Source: Pseudodesulfovibrio pelocollis (GTDB taxonomy: Bacteria > Desulfobacterota > Desulfovibrionia > Desulfovibrionales > Desulfovibrionaceae). From it: DNA of 64,000 nucleotides. The position numbers were made by a program, and so were the translations under genes. This document shows positions 50,869 through 63,419 of the stretch, in pieces. The stretch spans positions 1 through 64,000 of the forward strand of contig NZ_JASTWE010000008.1 in the NCBI RefSeq assembly GCF_030282845.1, in the 5' to 3' direction. Positions within the stretch are counted from its first letter, which is position 1. Every line of letters starts with the position of its first letter. Below the pieces are notes generated by a model that was not told where the DNA came from, searched no databases, and worked only from the letters and a program-made list of their open reading frames with translations.

Positions 50869-51648
50869 CTACCACACGGAGCGGGTCTGCACTCCGGCCT
50901 CGGCCATGTGTTTCTTGAGGTCCGCGATGGTGTATTCTCCATAGTGGACGATGGAGGCGATGAGGGCGGCCGTGGCCCGGCCCGTGGTCACGGCCTCCAC
51001 CATGTGCTGGGGCGAGCCCGCGCCGCCCGAGGCGATGACCGGGATGGTTACGGACTTGGCCACCAGCCGGGTCAGCTCAATGTCGTAGCCGTTCTTGGTG
51101 CCGTCGGCGTCGATGGAGTTGAGGCAGATTTCGCCCGCGCCCAGGGCCTCGCCGGTCTTGGCCCATTCGATGGCGTCCATGCCCATGTACTTGCGGCCGC
51201 CGTGGATGACCACCTCGAAGCCCGAGGGAATGGCTTCTGACTTCTCGACCCGCTTCACGTCCATGCCCAGCACGATGCACTGGGAGCCGAAACGGGCCGC
51301 GCCCTCGCTGATGATGTCAGGGTTCTTGACCGCGCCGGAGTTGACCGAGACCTTCTCGGCCCCGGCCACGAGCACGTCGCGCATGTCGCTGACCGTGTTG
51401 ATGCCGCCGCCCACGGAGAAGGGGATGAATATCTGGGAGGCGACCTTCTCGACCACGTCGAGGAAGATGCCGCGCGCCTCGTGGGAGGCGGTGATGTCGT
51501 AGAAGACGATCTCGTCCGCGCCGTCCTCGTAATACTTCCTGGCCGTTTCCACCGGATCGCCTATGTCCACGTTGCCCTCGAACTTGACGCCCTTGGTCAG
51601 GCGGCCGTTGCGCACATCCAGGCAGGGGATGACCCGTTTACTCAGCAT
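50869..51648 (-). CDS. hisF: imidazole glycerol phosphate synthase cyclase subunit
   Basis: 259 residues. [12 protein letters not shown] with catalytic Asp11, then G-G-G-I and A-D-G-T-K-N-G-Y-D. It is a TIM barrel that closes the imidazole ring, receiving ammonia from HisH. It overlaps hisH by 11 bases. No other histidine genes are in the window. Confidence 0.96.
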   Translation of the reverse strand: MLSKRVIPCLDVRNGRLTKGVKFEGNVDIGDPVETARKYYEDGADEIVFYDITASHEARGIFLDVVEKVASQIFIPFSVGGGINTVSDMRDVLVAGAEKVSVNSGAVKNPDIISEGAARFGSQCIVLGMDVKRVEKSEAIPSGFEVVIHGGRKYMGMDAIEWAKTGEALGAGEICLNSIDADGTKNGYDIELTRLVAKSVTIPVIASGGAGSPQHMVEAVTTGRATAALIASIVHYGEYTIADLKKHMAEAGVQTRSVW

Positions 51649-52279
51649 GGGCGGCCTCCTGGCAGTAGGTGTGGAAGTTTTTGAGCAGCTTGAGGCCCGG
51701 GCGGCCGCTCTTTTCGGGATGGAACTGCACGGCCCAGAGTCCCTTGCGGCCGTGCACCGAGCAGAAGTCGATGCCGTAGCGGGTGGTGCCGATGACGTAT
51801 TCCTCGCTGGGCGCGGGGTAGTAGCTGTGCACGAAGTAGAAGTCCGCATCCGGGTCGATGCCCGCGAAGAGTTCGCATTCTTGCTTCAGTTCCACCTGGT
51901 TCCAGCCCATGTGGGGCACCCGGATGGGCACGTTCTCGTAATCGGTCCAGGAGGGGTTGAAGAGGCGGCACTCGCCCGGGATGATCTTCAGGGCGCGGGT
52001 GTCGTTCTCCTCGCTGTAATCAAGGAGAATCTGGCAGCCGACACAGATGCCGAGCACGGGCTTGTTCTGCCAGATGAGGCTCTTGATCACTTCGTCGAGC
52101 CCGGCCGAATGCAGTTCGTCCATGGCCTGACCGGCCGCGCCCACGCCGGGGAAGATGATCCCCTGCGCGTTGTTCAGGATTTCTGGATCATTGGTGATCC
52201 GGTTGGGAATACCCAGGTGTTCGAGCGCCCGGTGGACGCTGGTCTGGTTTCCCGCCTTGTAGTCGAATATGGCGAGCAT
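51638..52279 (-). CDS. hisH: imidazole glycerol phosphate synthase glutaminase subunit
   Basis: 213 residues. Class I glutamine amidotransferase: nucleophile Cys79 in L-G-I-C-V-G, and His/Glu in Q-F-H-P-E-K-S. It supplies ammonia to HisF. The start has CGGAGGGA upstream. Confidence 0.96.
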   Translation of the reverse strand: MLAIFDYKAGNQTSVHRALEHLGIPNRITNDPEILNNAQGIIFPGVGAAGQAMDELHSAGLDEVIKSLIWQNKPVLGICVGCQILLDYSEENDTRALKIIPGECRLFNPSWTDYENVPIRVPHMGWNQVELKQECELFAGIDPDADFYFVHSYYPAPSEEYVIGTTRYGIDFCSVHGRKGLWAVQFHPEKSGRPGLKLLKNFHTYCQEAAHAE

Positions 52280-52535
52280 TCGTCCCTCCGCTGGATTTCG
52301 TTCAATACAGCGACTAGTAAAAAACGATTCGGAAAACAAGGGGTTTTTTTGCATTGTCAATTTTGTCGAGTCGCCGGGAAGATGGACGAAAAAGGTTTGA
52401 TTTTCCAAGCCATTCCGTGGGCGCAAGGGGCAATTGGAAGGAGACGGGGCAGTGCCCGCCCGAAAAAGCCGAAGAAAAACGTGTCAGGGCGGTGCGTGAC
52501 TCGGTCCTGTCACCATTTCGGCGGGTGTCAGTGGC

Positions 52536-53318
52536 TTAGCGGGCGAAAACCCTGAGGAGCAAGTCGCCCTTGAGGGGGCCGAGCTTGCGGCCAAGCCCCT
52601 TGAGGCGGATGGGGCGGCCGACCACGAAATCGCGGGGCAGTGTGACCTCGATGGTCTTGGGGCCGTCGGAAAAGGTCTGTTCCACGGTGATGCGCACCTT
52701 GCGGCCGGGAATCAGGGCCGAGGCCGGGAAATACACGATCTGTTCATGGTCCATCTGCCCCTTGAACCAGGAGGTGACCGTGTCGCCGAGCCCCCGGGCA
52801 AAGTCGAGACTCAGGGTGCGGTTGCCAAAATGCAGTTGAAGCTTGCGCTTCTTCAGTTCCAGCGGTCCCTTGTAGTCGGGCCGCTCTTTCCTGATCTGGC
52901 TGTAGATGTCCTCGAACACCTTGCGGGCAAAGGGGTCGCCGAGGATGGTCCGCAGGACTTCCTCTTCCTTGTAATAGAACTTCTGGTGTTTGGCCCGGGC
53001 CGAGTTCGTCTCCGGCGGCGGCTTGGGTTTCTGGCGCTGCTGTCTGGAGTAGGCGCGCGCCCCCTGGGCCTGGCTGGCCGTGGGTTTTTCCGCTTGCTGG
53101 CCGGTGGTTCCCGCCGAAGCGGTGCCGTTCTGGTCCTCCAGCAGCTTGCGGGCCGTGACGTATGCCTCGTTGACCTCGCGGAACTTTTCGCTCGCCCCCG
53201 GCTCGGCGCTGATGTCCGGGTGGTACTTGAAGGCGAGGCGGCGGAAGGCCGACTTGACCGCGTCAAGACCAGCTCCCGCATCGACTCGGAGTATCCGGTA
53301 GCATTCCTGAAGGGTCAT
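52536..53318 (-). CDS. J-domain protein, DnaJ-like
   Basis: 260 residues. N-terminal J domain (residues 1-65) with Y-H-P-D in F-K-Y-H-P-D-I. The central part is rich in Gln, Ala and Lys, and the last 100 residues look like a DnaJ-type C-terminal beta domain (V-E-V-T-L-P-R-D-F-V-V-G-R). There is no zinc region, so it is a type II J protein, perhaps with a specific client. It precedes the YkgJ-like gene's neighbours on the same strand. Confidence 0.82.
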   Translation of the reverse strand: MTLQECYRILRVDAGAGLDAVKSAFRRLAFKYHPDISAEPGASEKFREVNEAYVTARKLLEDQNGTASAGTTGQQAEKPTASQAQGARAYSRQQRQKPKPPPETNSARAKHQKFYYKEEEVLRTILGDPFARKVFEDIYSQIRKERPDYKGPLELKKRKLQLHFGNRTLSLDFARGLGDTVTSWFKGQMDHEQIVYFPASALIPGRKVRITVEQTFSDGPKTIEVTLPRDFVVGRPIRLKGLGRKLGPLKGDLLLRVFAR

Positions 53319-53334
53319 AACGGCCTCGATTGAA

Positions 53335-53772
53335 TCAGTCGTCGCAGATCAGGGCGTTGGGAGACGTGTCGGGATCATAGCGCAAAAGCCCCTCGTCGCG
53401 CAAATAGCGCCTGCCCTGGCGTACGAACTCGGCGTGGCCAGCCTCGGGATTGATGCCCGGGCAGTATTCCTGGACCATCTCCCAGCTTGTCTCGTCCACG
53501 AGGTTGCCCCGGAAATAGGGCCAGGCGCGACAGATGTCCGGCCTGCCGGGATGCACGCCGCACCCCTGGTCGAAGAACACGCAGTTGCCGTCGTCGCCGC
53601 AGATGAGGTGGAGCTTGCCGCCGCGCTCCCGGGCGTAGCGGCGGACCAGTTCGTCTTCCCCGATGCTCAGGTGGTCTGCCAGTCGCCCCCGGTCCTTGTC
53701 CGTGAGCACGATGCCGCCCTCGCCCTGGCAGCAGTGGCCGCACATGCGGCACTCGAAGGCCTGCACGGTCAC
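53335..53772 (-). CDS. YkgJ-family cysteine cluster protein
   Basis: 145 residues with GTG start overlapping the preceding stop. C-R-M-C-G-H-C-C near residue 8-15 and later G-C-G-V-H-P-G-R-P-D-I-C-R-A-W-P-Y-F are the hallmarks; the cysteine cluster holds zinc or iron. The role is not well defined. It is 16 bases from the J-domain gene and coupled to the CoA-binding gene. Confidence 0.85.
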   Translation of the reverse strand: MTVQAFECRMCGHCCQGEGGIVLTDKDRGRLADHLSIGEDELVRRYARERGGKLHLICGDDGNCVFFDQGCGVHPGRPDICRAWPYFRGNLVDETSWEMVQEYCPGINPEAGHAEFVRQGRRYLRDEGLLRYDPDTSPNALICDD

Positions 53773-54188
53773 GGGCGCACGCCCAGGCGGGTCAGCTCCA
53801 CCTTGAGGCAGCGGTCCTCGACCACCTGGATGGGCGAGCCAGCCAGCAGTTGGCGCGCCTCGGGGCTGAACACGCCGGACTGCATCCAGAAGAACCGGGG
53901 CAGGGTCTCCATGGCGAGCACCTCCCGGGCGTGGCCCGGGCAGAACTGGGCGTTGCGGAAGAGGTCCACCACGTCCACCGGCACCGGAATGTCCGTGACG
54001 CACTTGTATGTTTCAAGGCCCCAGACGCTGTCGCGCGCCGGGTGCACGGGGATGACGGTGAAGCCCATCTCGATCATCTCGCGGCCCACGCGGTCCACGG
54101 GGCGGCCGGGCTTGTCCACTGCACCGACCACGGCGATGGTCTTGACCTCGCGCAGCCGGGCGGCTAGTTCTTTCTCATTGATCAGCAT
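53769..54188 (-). CDS. CoA-binding domain protein (YccU-like)
   Basis: 139 residues from the ATG with GAGGAA before it. I-A-V-V-G-A-V-D-K-P-G-R-P, then R-E-M-I-E-M-G-F-T-V-I-P-V-H-P, C-P-G-H-A-R-E-V and W-M-Q-S-G-V match the CoA_binding_2 family. Rossmann-like fold; function is unknown in most bacteria. It is first of a three-gene leftward cluster. Confidence 0.86.
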   Translation of the reverse strand: MLINEKELAARLREVKTIAVVGAVDKPGRPVDRVGREMIEMGFTVIPVHPARDSVWGLETYKCVTDIPVPVDVVDLFRNAQFCPGHAREVLAMETLPRFFWMQSGVFSPEARQLLAGSPIQVVEDRCLKVELTRLGVRP

Positions 54189-54266
54189 GTCGCGTTCCTC
54201 GCTTGGGAACGTCCTTTTACAGCAATCCACCCCCATTGCCTAGTCGTTATCTCTCAAGGAGTCCCC

Positions 54267-55490
54267 ATGTTCGAAGCCATTGCCCGCATCCCCGCCGAGG
54301 AACTCGCCCGCCGTCACGCCTCCTTAAGATGCCACCTTCAGGCCGTGGCCCCGGCCGCCGGAGGCATTCTCGTCTTCTCGCGTCTCAACATCTATTATCT
54401 GACGGGCACCTGCGGTCAGGGCGTGCTGTGGTTGCCCCTTGAGGGCGAGCCGGTGCTCATGCTGCGCAAGGGCGTGAGCCGTGCCCGGATCGAGGCGGGC
54501 GTTGCCCACATCGTGCCCTTCAAGTCCTACTCCGAGCTGCCCGGTCTGTGCGCCGAGGCGGGCAGCCCCATGACTCGCACCGTGGCCGCGGTCATGGCCG
54601 GGCTCACCTGGCAACTAGGCACCCTGCTGGCGGCCAAGCTCAGGGACCACACCCTGGTGCCGGGCGATCAGGCCGTGGCCCTGGCCAGGATGGTCAAGTC
54701 CGAGTTCGAGCTGGACATCATGCGCCGTTGCGGCGACAAGCACCACCGCTGCCTGCACGACATCCTGCCCGGCAGGATCAGGCCGGGCATGACCGAACGG
54801 GAGATCGCCCACAAGGCATGGGAGGTCTTCTTCGAGCATGGTCACATGGGCATCCTGCGCATGCAGGCCCACGGCGAGGAATGCTTCCTCGGCCATGTCT
54901 CGGCCGGGGATTCCGGCAATTATCCCAGCGCCTTCAATGGCCCGCTCGGCCTGCGCGGCGAACACCCGGCGTCCATGGTCATGGGCAATGCGGCCATGGT
55001 CTGGCAGCCGGGCCAGCCGCTGATGCTCGACATCGGCTTCCAGATCGAGGGCTATCATACGGACAAGACCCAGGCCTATTTCGCCGGGCCGGAGTCGGCC
55101 ATGACCGACGACATCCGCCGCGCCCACGACTTCTGCATCGAGGTGCAGGAGTGGGTGCGCGAAAATGCCGTGCCAGGCGCGACCCCGGCCGAACTGTACG
55201 CGGGTAGCCTGGAGATGGCCAAACGACGCGGATTCGCCGAGGGATTCATGGGGCTTGACGACAACCAGGTGCCTTTCGTCGGCCACGGCATCGGCCTGAC
55301 CATCGACGAGTTCCCGGCCATCGCTACGGGCTTTGATCTGCCCCTTGAGCCGGGCATGACCCTGGCCGTGGAGCCCAAGCAGGGGATTCGCGGCGTGGCC
55401 ATGGTCGGGGTGGAGAATACCTTTGAGATCACCGCAACCGGCGCGCGCTGCATCACCGGCGACAGCTACGGGATGGTCGTGGTGGAATAG
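54267..55490 (+). CDS. M24 family metallopeptidase (Xaa-Pro peptidase-like)
   Basis: 407 residues. Metal-ligand residues are present: D-I-G-F-Q-I-E-G-Y-H-T-D-K-T-Q, G-H-G-I-G-L, V-E-P-K and V-E-N-T-F-E-I. The N-terminal third is the creatinase-like domain (S-R-L-N-I-Y-Y-L-T-G). It removes N-terminal residues next to proline or works on related dipeptides. Single gene, divergent from the CoA-binding gene, with a strong terminator. Confidence 0.9.
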   Translation: MFEAIARIPAEELARRHASLRCHLQAVAPAAGGILVFSRLNIYYLTGTCGQGVLWLPLEGEPVLMLRKGVSRARIEAGVAHIVPFKSYSELPGLCAEAGSPMTRTVAAVMAGLTWQLGTLLAAKLRDHTLVPGDQAVALARMVKSEFELDIMRRCGDKHHRCLHDILPGRIRPGMTEREIAHKAWEVFFEHGHMGILRMQAHGEECFLGHVSAGDSGNYPSAFNGPLGLRGEHPASMVMGNAAMVWQPGQPLMLDIGFQIEGYHTDKTQAYFAGPESAMTDDIRRAHDFCIEVQEWVRENAVPGATPAELYAGSLEMAKRRGFAEGFMGLDDNQVPFVGHGIGLTIDEFPAIATGFDLPLEPGMTLAVEPKQGIRGVAMVGVENTFEITATGARCITGDSYGMVVVE

Positions 55491-55517
55491 GTCGGTTCGA
55501 GATCGTGGCGAGGAAGA

Positions 55518-55554
55518 GGCCGGGGCGCGACAACTCCGCGCCTCGGCCTTTTTT
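55518..55554 (+). terminator. intrinsic terminator of the M24 peptidase gene
   Basis: A 12-bp stem with one G:T pair (GGCCGGGGCGCG/CGCGCCTCGGCC) and a 7-base loop, followed by TTTTTT. Confidence 0.9.
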
Positions 55555-55588
55555 GACGAATTCCGGGTCCGTGTCTGGACCGCCTGGC

Positions 55589-56785
55589 TTACTCGTAAGC
55601 CGCCTCGAAGATGGCGATGACGTCGTCCATGGACATGGAGACCGGGGTGATGTCAAAGAGCGCGCCCATGGTGGTCAGGGCCGTTTCGGCCAGGGCCGGG
55701 ATTTCCGCGCGGGTCACGCCGTAGTCCGAGAGCTTCTCGTCGCCGAGCCCCACGGCCTGGATAAGGGCGTCAAGGGCGTCGAGAAAGGCCACGCCGGGCA
55801 CATCCTCGGTCAGTTCCTCGGCCAGGGTGTCGCCCATGGCCAGGGCCAGGTCGCCCAGTCGCTCCTCGCCCTTGGCGGCCAGGAAGCCGAAATACGCCTT
55901 GGAGATCATGGCCAGACCGGCCCCGTGGGGCATGTCCGGGTGATGGGCGGACAGGGCGTGCTCCAGGGAGTGCTGCGAGATGCAGCTGGAGTAGGATTCG
56001 CACAGCCCGGCCGCTGTGCTGGCCCAGGCCATGACCGTGCGCGCTTCGAGGTTGTCGCCGTTGGCCACGGCCTCGGGCAGGGTGTGGGCGATGAGGTGGA
56101 CGGCCTCGAGGGCCAGCATGTCGCTGGCTGGCTGGCGGCAGGTGGCCAGGTACGCCTCGCAGGCGTGGAAGAAGGCGTCCATGCCCGTGTAGGCGGTCTG
56201 TTTGGGCGGCAGGGAGAGCATCAGCTTCGGGTCCACAATGGACAGGTGCGGGAAGGTGGAGTCGTCGCCCCAGCCGATCTTTTCGCCGGTTTTTGAGCCG
56301 GACTTGCTGACCACCAGCCAGGGGTCGGCCTCGGTGCCGGTGCCTGCCGTGGTGGGGATGGCGACGATGGGCAGGGCGGGGTGTTCGGGAGTCTGCCCGC
56401 CGCCGGTGCCGGAGCGCATGTAGTCCCACAGCCTGCCGGGATTGCGGGCCATGAGCGCGATGGCTTTGGCTGCGTCGATGGTGGACCCGCCGCCCAGGCC
56501 GACTACGAAATCCACGCCCTGCTCACGGCAGATGGCCGCCGCCTCGTCCACGCTGTCCGATTCCGGGTTGGGCCTGATCTTGTCAAAGACGATGGTCTGC
56601 ACATCCTGGGCCGCGAGCATCCCCTGGACCCGGGAGAGATAGCCGAGCCGGATCATGACCCCGGACTCGCCGATGACCACCATGGCCTTGCTCCCGCGCG
56701 GTAGATGGGGCGTGTCGGCCAGGGCGTTCAAAGTGTCGGGGCCGAAGATCAGCCGGGTGGGCATGTAGTACTGGAAATTGAGCAT
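55589..56785 (-). CDS. iron-containing alcohol dehydrogenase
   Basis: 398 residues from the ATG with AGGAGA five bases before it; ATG at 56788 is also possible. G-G-G-S-T-I-D-A-A-K binds NAD, and the metal ligands are in G-M-D-A-F-F-H-A and H-S-L-E-H-A-L-S and H-P-D-M-P-H-G. It reduces an aldehyde or oxidises an alcohol in the cytoplasm. Substrate cannot be told. It follows the DsbD-like gene on the same strand after 26 bases. Confidence 0.93.
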   Translation of the reverse strand: MLNFQYYMPTRLIFGPDTLNALADTPHLPRGSKAMVVIGESGVMIRLGYLSRVQGMLAAQDVQTIVFDKIRPNPESDSVDEAAAICREQGVDFVVGLGGGSTIDAAKAIALMARNPGRLWDYMRSGTGGGQTPEHPALPIVAIPTTAGTGTEADPWLVVSKSGSKTGEKIGWGDDSTFPHLSIVDPKLMLSLPPKQTAYTGMDAFFHACEAYLATCRQPASDMLALEAVHLIAHTLPEAVANGDNLEARTVMAWASTAAGLCESYSSCISQHSLEHALSAHHPDMPHGAGLAMISKAYFGFLAAKGEERLGDLALAMGDTLAEELTEDVPGVAFLDALDALIQAVGLGDEKLSDYGVTRAEIPALAETALTTMGALFDITPVSMSMDDVIAIFEAAYE

Positions 56786-56811
56786 CATCTTCTCCTGTTG
56801 GTTGCGAAGGA

Positions 56812-58659
56812 CTACTTCTCCCACGATCTCAATATGTTTTCAAGCTGGGATCTGGTGTAGAGATCGCGCAGCACCAGGGGCGATGCCCCGGCCTCGCCCG
56901 GGCCGAACAGGGCAGACGCCGGGATGCTCATGCTGCCCATGGCCCGCAGCAGGGCCTCGCCTTCCACGTTGCGCTCGGTCAGGTCCACCATGATGAAGAC
57001 GATGTCGTGGTCGCGTTTCCATCTGGCAAGGTTGCCGGGGGTGAGCACCGTGGCTTCGAGCACCTTGCAGGTGGGGCACCAGTCGGCCGTGAAGGACACG
57101 AATATCCGCTCCTGGCCGATACGCTCGTTCAGGGCCACGGGGTCGAAGGGCTCCCAGGGCGATTCCCCGACCCGTTGCGGCGTGGTCCAGACGACCATGG
57201 CCACCAGCAGGGCAAGGCAGGAGGCGCGCACAATCCAGCGGGTTTGCTGCCGGGCGGACCGGGTGCGCACCCACAGCCAGCCGCCAAGGGCGATGGCCCA
57301 CAGCGGGGCGAGCAGGCGCAGGACCGCGCCGCCAAGGGCGATGCCCACCAGGTAGACGGCCGTGCCCAGCAGAAAGAAGGCGATGGCTTTCTCGACATAC
57401 CCGATCCACGGACCGGAACGGGGCAGGAAGCGGGACAGTCTGGGATTGGCGACCAACAGCAGGTAGGGCGAGGCCATGCCCAGGCCGATGGAGGCGAAGA
57501 CCGTGAAGATGATCAGCGGCCCCTGCACCAGCGACCAGCCGAGGACCCCGCCCAGGAACGGGCCGCTGCACGGCGTGGCCAGCAGGGTGGCCAGATTGCC
57601 GGTGAAGAATGCCTGGACGCGCGGGCTTTTGCTCTTGATGCCGAATTTCAGGTCGACGACTGGCAGGTGGTACAGGCCGAAGAGGCTCAAAGCCAGGGCC
57701 AGAATCAGCCCGGCCGCGGCCAGCACCAGCCATTGATTCTGGAAGAGAGCGCCCCAGGCCTGACCCGTGGCCCCGAGCACCGTGGCCAGGACCATGAAGA
57801 AGGTGAGCACGCCCAGGGCGAAGTAGGCGTTGTGCTCGCGAAAGGCGCGGATGCGTTCCTCCGCGCTGTCGATGCTTGAGGAGTTGAGCAGGGCCGAGAG
57901 CTTGAGGCTGACCACGGGCAGGACGCAGGGCATGATGTTGAGGATCAACCCGGCCAGAAGTCCCATGAGCACGGCCGAAAGCAGACTCGACACCTCCAGG
58001 CCCGGTTGCAGATAGACAGGAGTGAAGCGCCACTGCACCAGTGTTTCCGTGTCGCCGCTCCCTGGCGTGGGGAGCAGGGCAGCGGTCGTGGCCTGGGCTG
58101 ATTCGGCCAGTGCCATGAAAGTCGGCCACCACGGCTGTTCCTCGGCCCGGAGGGCTGGCTCGGTTCCGGGATCGCCATGGGCGAGGTTGCGCCGGTAGGG
58201 CACGCATCGGCTCGGATGGCACAGCAGCAGTTCGAGCTGCATGATCACGGGAAAGGGCTCGGCGCTGGCCGCAGGAAGGCCCGCGAAGAGCAGGGTGCCG
58301 CTTTCGTAGGCGTTGACCGTGACCGAAGGGTCGAAGGTGTCGGGCTTGGGTTTTCCGGCCGGATAGAGGGGGACCAGGGGCAGGGTGTCGGCCGTGGCCC
58401 CGGACAGGGTGGTGGGCTTGCCCATGCCGCCGGGCACGTGGGCGTAAGTGTACCACTCGGGCTCCATGTCCAGGCTGATTGTCACCACGTGCGACCAGTT
58501 GAGCCCCAACTGCTGGCGGGAATCGTCGGAGAGGGCAAAGACCCTGATCACCGGTTCCATGGGCGGCGGCGCGGGCGTGGCCATGGCCGGGCGGATGCCT
58601 GTGGCAAGAATCAGCGAGAGGAGCAAAAAAAGACTTGAAAATCCTTTGGTTGGCTGCAT
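56812..58659 (-). CDS. DsbD-like thiol:disulfide interchange protein
   Basis: 615 residues. Signal peptide (about 8-28), an N-terminal periplasmic domain with C-H-P-S-R-C, a membrane core of eight segments with M-P-C-V-L-P and T-P-C-S-G-P-F as the membrane redox cysteines, and a thioredoxin-like end with W-C-P-T-C near residue 528. It moves electrons from cytosolic thioredoxin to periplasmic proteins such as cytochrome maturation factors. All three cysteine pairs are present. ScsB is a close relative and cannot be excluded. Confidence 0.9.
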   Translation of the reverse strand: MQPTKGFSSLFLLLSLILATGIRPAMATPAPPPMEPVIRVFALSDDSRQQLGLNWSHVVTISLDMEPEWYTYAHVPGGMGKPTTLSGATADTLPLVPLYPAGKPKPDTFDPSVTVNAYESGTLLFAGLPAASAEPFPVIMQLELLLCHPSRCVPYRRNLAHGDPGTEPALRAEEQPWWPTFMALAESAQATTAALLPTPGSGDTETLVQWRFTPVYLQPGLEVSSLLSAVLMGLLAGLILNIMPCVLPVVSLKLSALLNSSSIDSAEERIRAFREHNAYFALGVLTFFMVLATVLGATGQAWGALFQNQWLVLAAAGLILALALSLFGLYHLPVVDLKFGIKSKSPRVQAFFTGNLATLLATPCSGPFLGGVLGWSLVQGPLIIFTVFASIGLGMASPYLLLVANPRLSRFLPRSGPWIGYVEKAIAFFLLGTAVYLVGIALGGAVLRLLAPLWAIALGGWLWVRTRSARQQTRWIVRASCLALLVAMVVWTTPQRVGESPWEPFDPVALNERIGQERIFVSFTADWCPTCKVLEATVLTPGNLARWKRDHDIVFIMVDLTERNVEGEALLRAMGSMSIPASALFGPGEAGASPLVLRDLYTRSQLENILRSWEK

Positions 58660-58757
58660 TTGCGTCCTGTCGAAAAAATTTGGGATTTAATGGTTGACAA
58701 ATCCTGGTCCGACTTATAGTTATTCACTCCGTTGCGCGGGAACGCGCAGCCCGAAGT

Positions 58758-58833
58758 GGGTCACTAGCTCAACTGGCAGAGCAGCGGACTCTTAATCCGG
58801 AGGTTCAAGGTTCGATTCCTTGGTGACCCACCA
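58758..58833 (+). tRNA. tRNA-Lys (anticodon CTT)
   Basis: Acceptor stem GGGTCAC/GTGACCC, D arm G-C-T-C...G-A-G-C, anticodon loop CTCTTAA with CTT (reads AAG), T arm with TTCGATT. A G:G mismatch is at the top of the anticodon stem. CCA is encoded (58831-58833). A hairpin follows. Confidence 0.95.
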
Positions 58834-58845
58834 CTTCGACGATAC

Positions 58846-58869
58846 AGCCCGGCTTTGGCCGGGCTTTTT
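58846..58869 (+). terminator. terminator of tRNA-Lys
   Basis: AGCCCGGC and GCCGGGCT pair around a 4-base loop and are followed by TTTT. Confidence 0.88.
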
Positions 58870-59002
58870 CGTGTCTGTCGTGATGTGATGCGCGGGCAAG
58901 CGAAATCCTCGTTGTTCCATTTTCTTCGTGTACCCGTGGCTGCGTGCCGTGGCAAGGGCGGGATACTGTTTTTGCCTCCCCGGGGTTTTGGGGCACTGCA
59001 AA

Positions 59003-59026
59003 GGGCCGGAACGAATGCTCCGGCCC
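59003..59026 (-). terminator. hairpin after the 59079 gene
   Basis: On the minus strand GGGCCGGA pairs with TCCGGCCC around an 8-base loop, followed only by TTTGC. Weak terminator candidate. Confidence 0.45.
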
Positions 59027-59078
59027 CTGTGACGGCGCTTCCCCTGGCCGGGTGCGCCTTGTGTGTGGCTGCGTATTG

Positions 59079-59441
59079 CTAGCCGCCGAACCAGCCGGGG
59101 CTGATGACCTCAAGGGCCTTGGTGTAGTGGACCCGCATGTTTTCGAGCTTGCTGCCGATCATTTTCTCTTGTTCGCCAAGGCTTGTCGGGCAGGTCTGCT
59201 GCATTTGTTCTGCCACGGCTTCAAGCTCGCGCACCGTGGATTTGAGCAAGTTGATGGTGTCGGCCAGATCGCCGGTAGGTTCGGAGGCCAGGATGTCGTA
59301 GAGCCTGATCTTCCAGCTGTTGATCTCCAATTCAAGGCCTTTGCAGTAGTTGGCGACTGCCGCCTGCTTGCCTGCCTCGTCCGTGCAGCCGTCTATTCCC
59401 ATGCAGCTCGGGCACGGGCCGGGGTAATCCATGTTTGGCAT
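59079..59441 (-). CDS. hypothetical protein with N-terminal cysteine motif
   Basis: 120 residues from the ATG with CAGGAGGAGACA before it. Residues 1-30 contain G-P-C-P-S-C-M-G-I-D-G-C and the rest is a helical bundle with L-R-D-I or R-L-Y-D-I-L-A and V-R-E-L-E-A-V-A-E-Q. The cysteines may hold a metal. It is common in this bacterial group by my memory. Monocistronic. Confidence 0.65.
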   Translation of the reverse strand: MPNMDYPGPCPSCMGIDGCTDEAGKQAAVANYCKGLELEINSWKIRLYDILASEPTGDLADTINLLKSTVRELEAVAEQMQQTCPTSLGEQEKMIGSKLENMRVHYTKALEVISPGWFGG

Positions 59442-59575
59442 TGTCTCCTCCTGGTTGGGGTTGTGACTGTCCAAAGCATACACCAGCTTGGGTGACCACA
59501 GCAGTATAATCCTGCTTATGGCTGGCAGGCCGGGTCGATTTATAACCAAGGACGCATATTTCGCCCGACCAGGAC

Positions 59576-59611
59576 AAAAGAAGCGCCCGGGAATCTCCTC
59601 CCGGGCGCTTC
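59576..59611 (-). terminator. intrinsic terminator of pyruvate:ferredoxin oxidoreductase
   Basis: A 12-bp perfect stem (GAAGCGCCCGGG and its complement) with 8-base loop, followed by TTTTGTCC on the minus strand. Confidence 0.9.
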
Positions 59612-59633
59612 ATGGTACCGGTCTCGTCGTGTC

Positions 59634-63332
<3,699 letters not shown>

Positions 63333-63419
63333 CTAAGGCAAGAGGCAAAACGGCTGCATGATGCCTTGCCAACACCCCGTGTTTGCGATCACACTGCGAC
63401 ATTCTCACGGGGACGACGC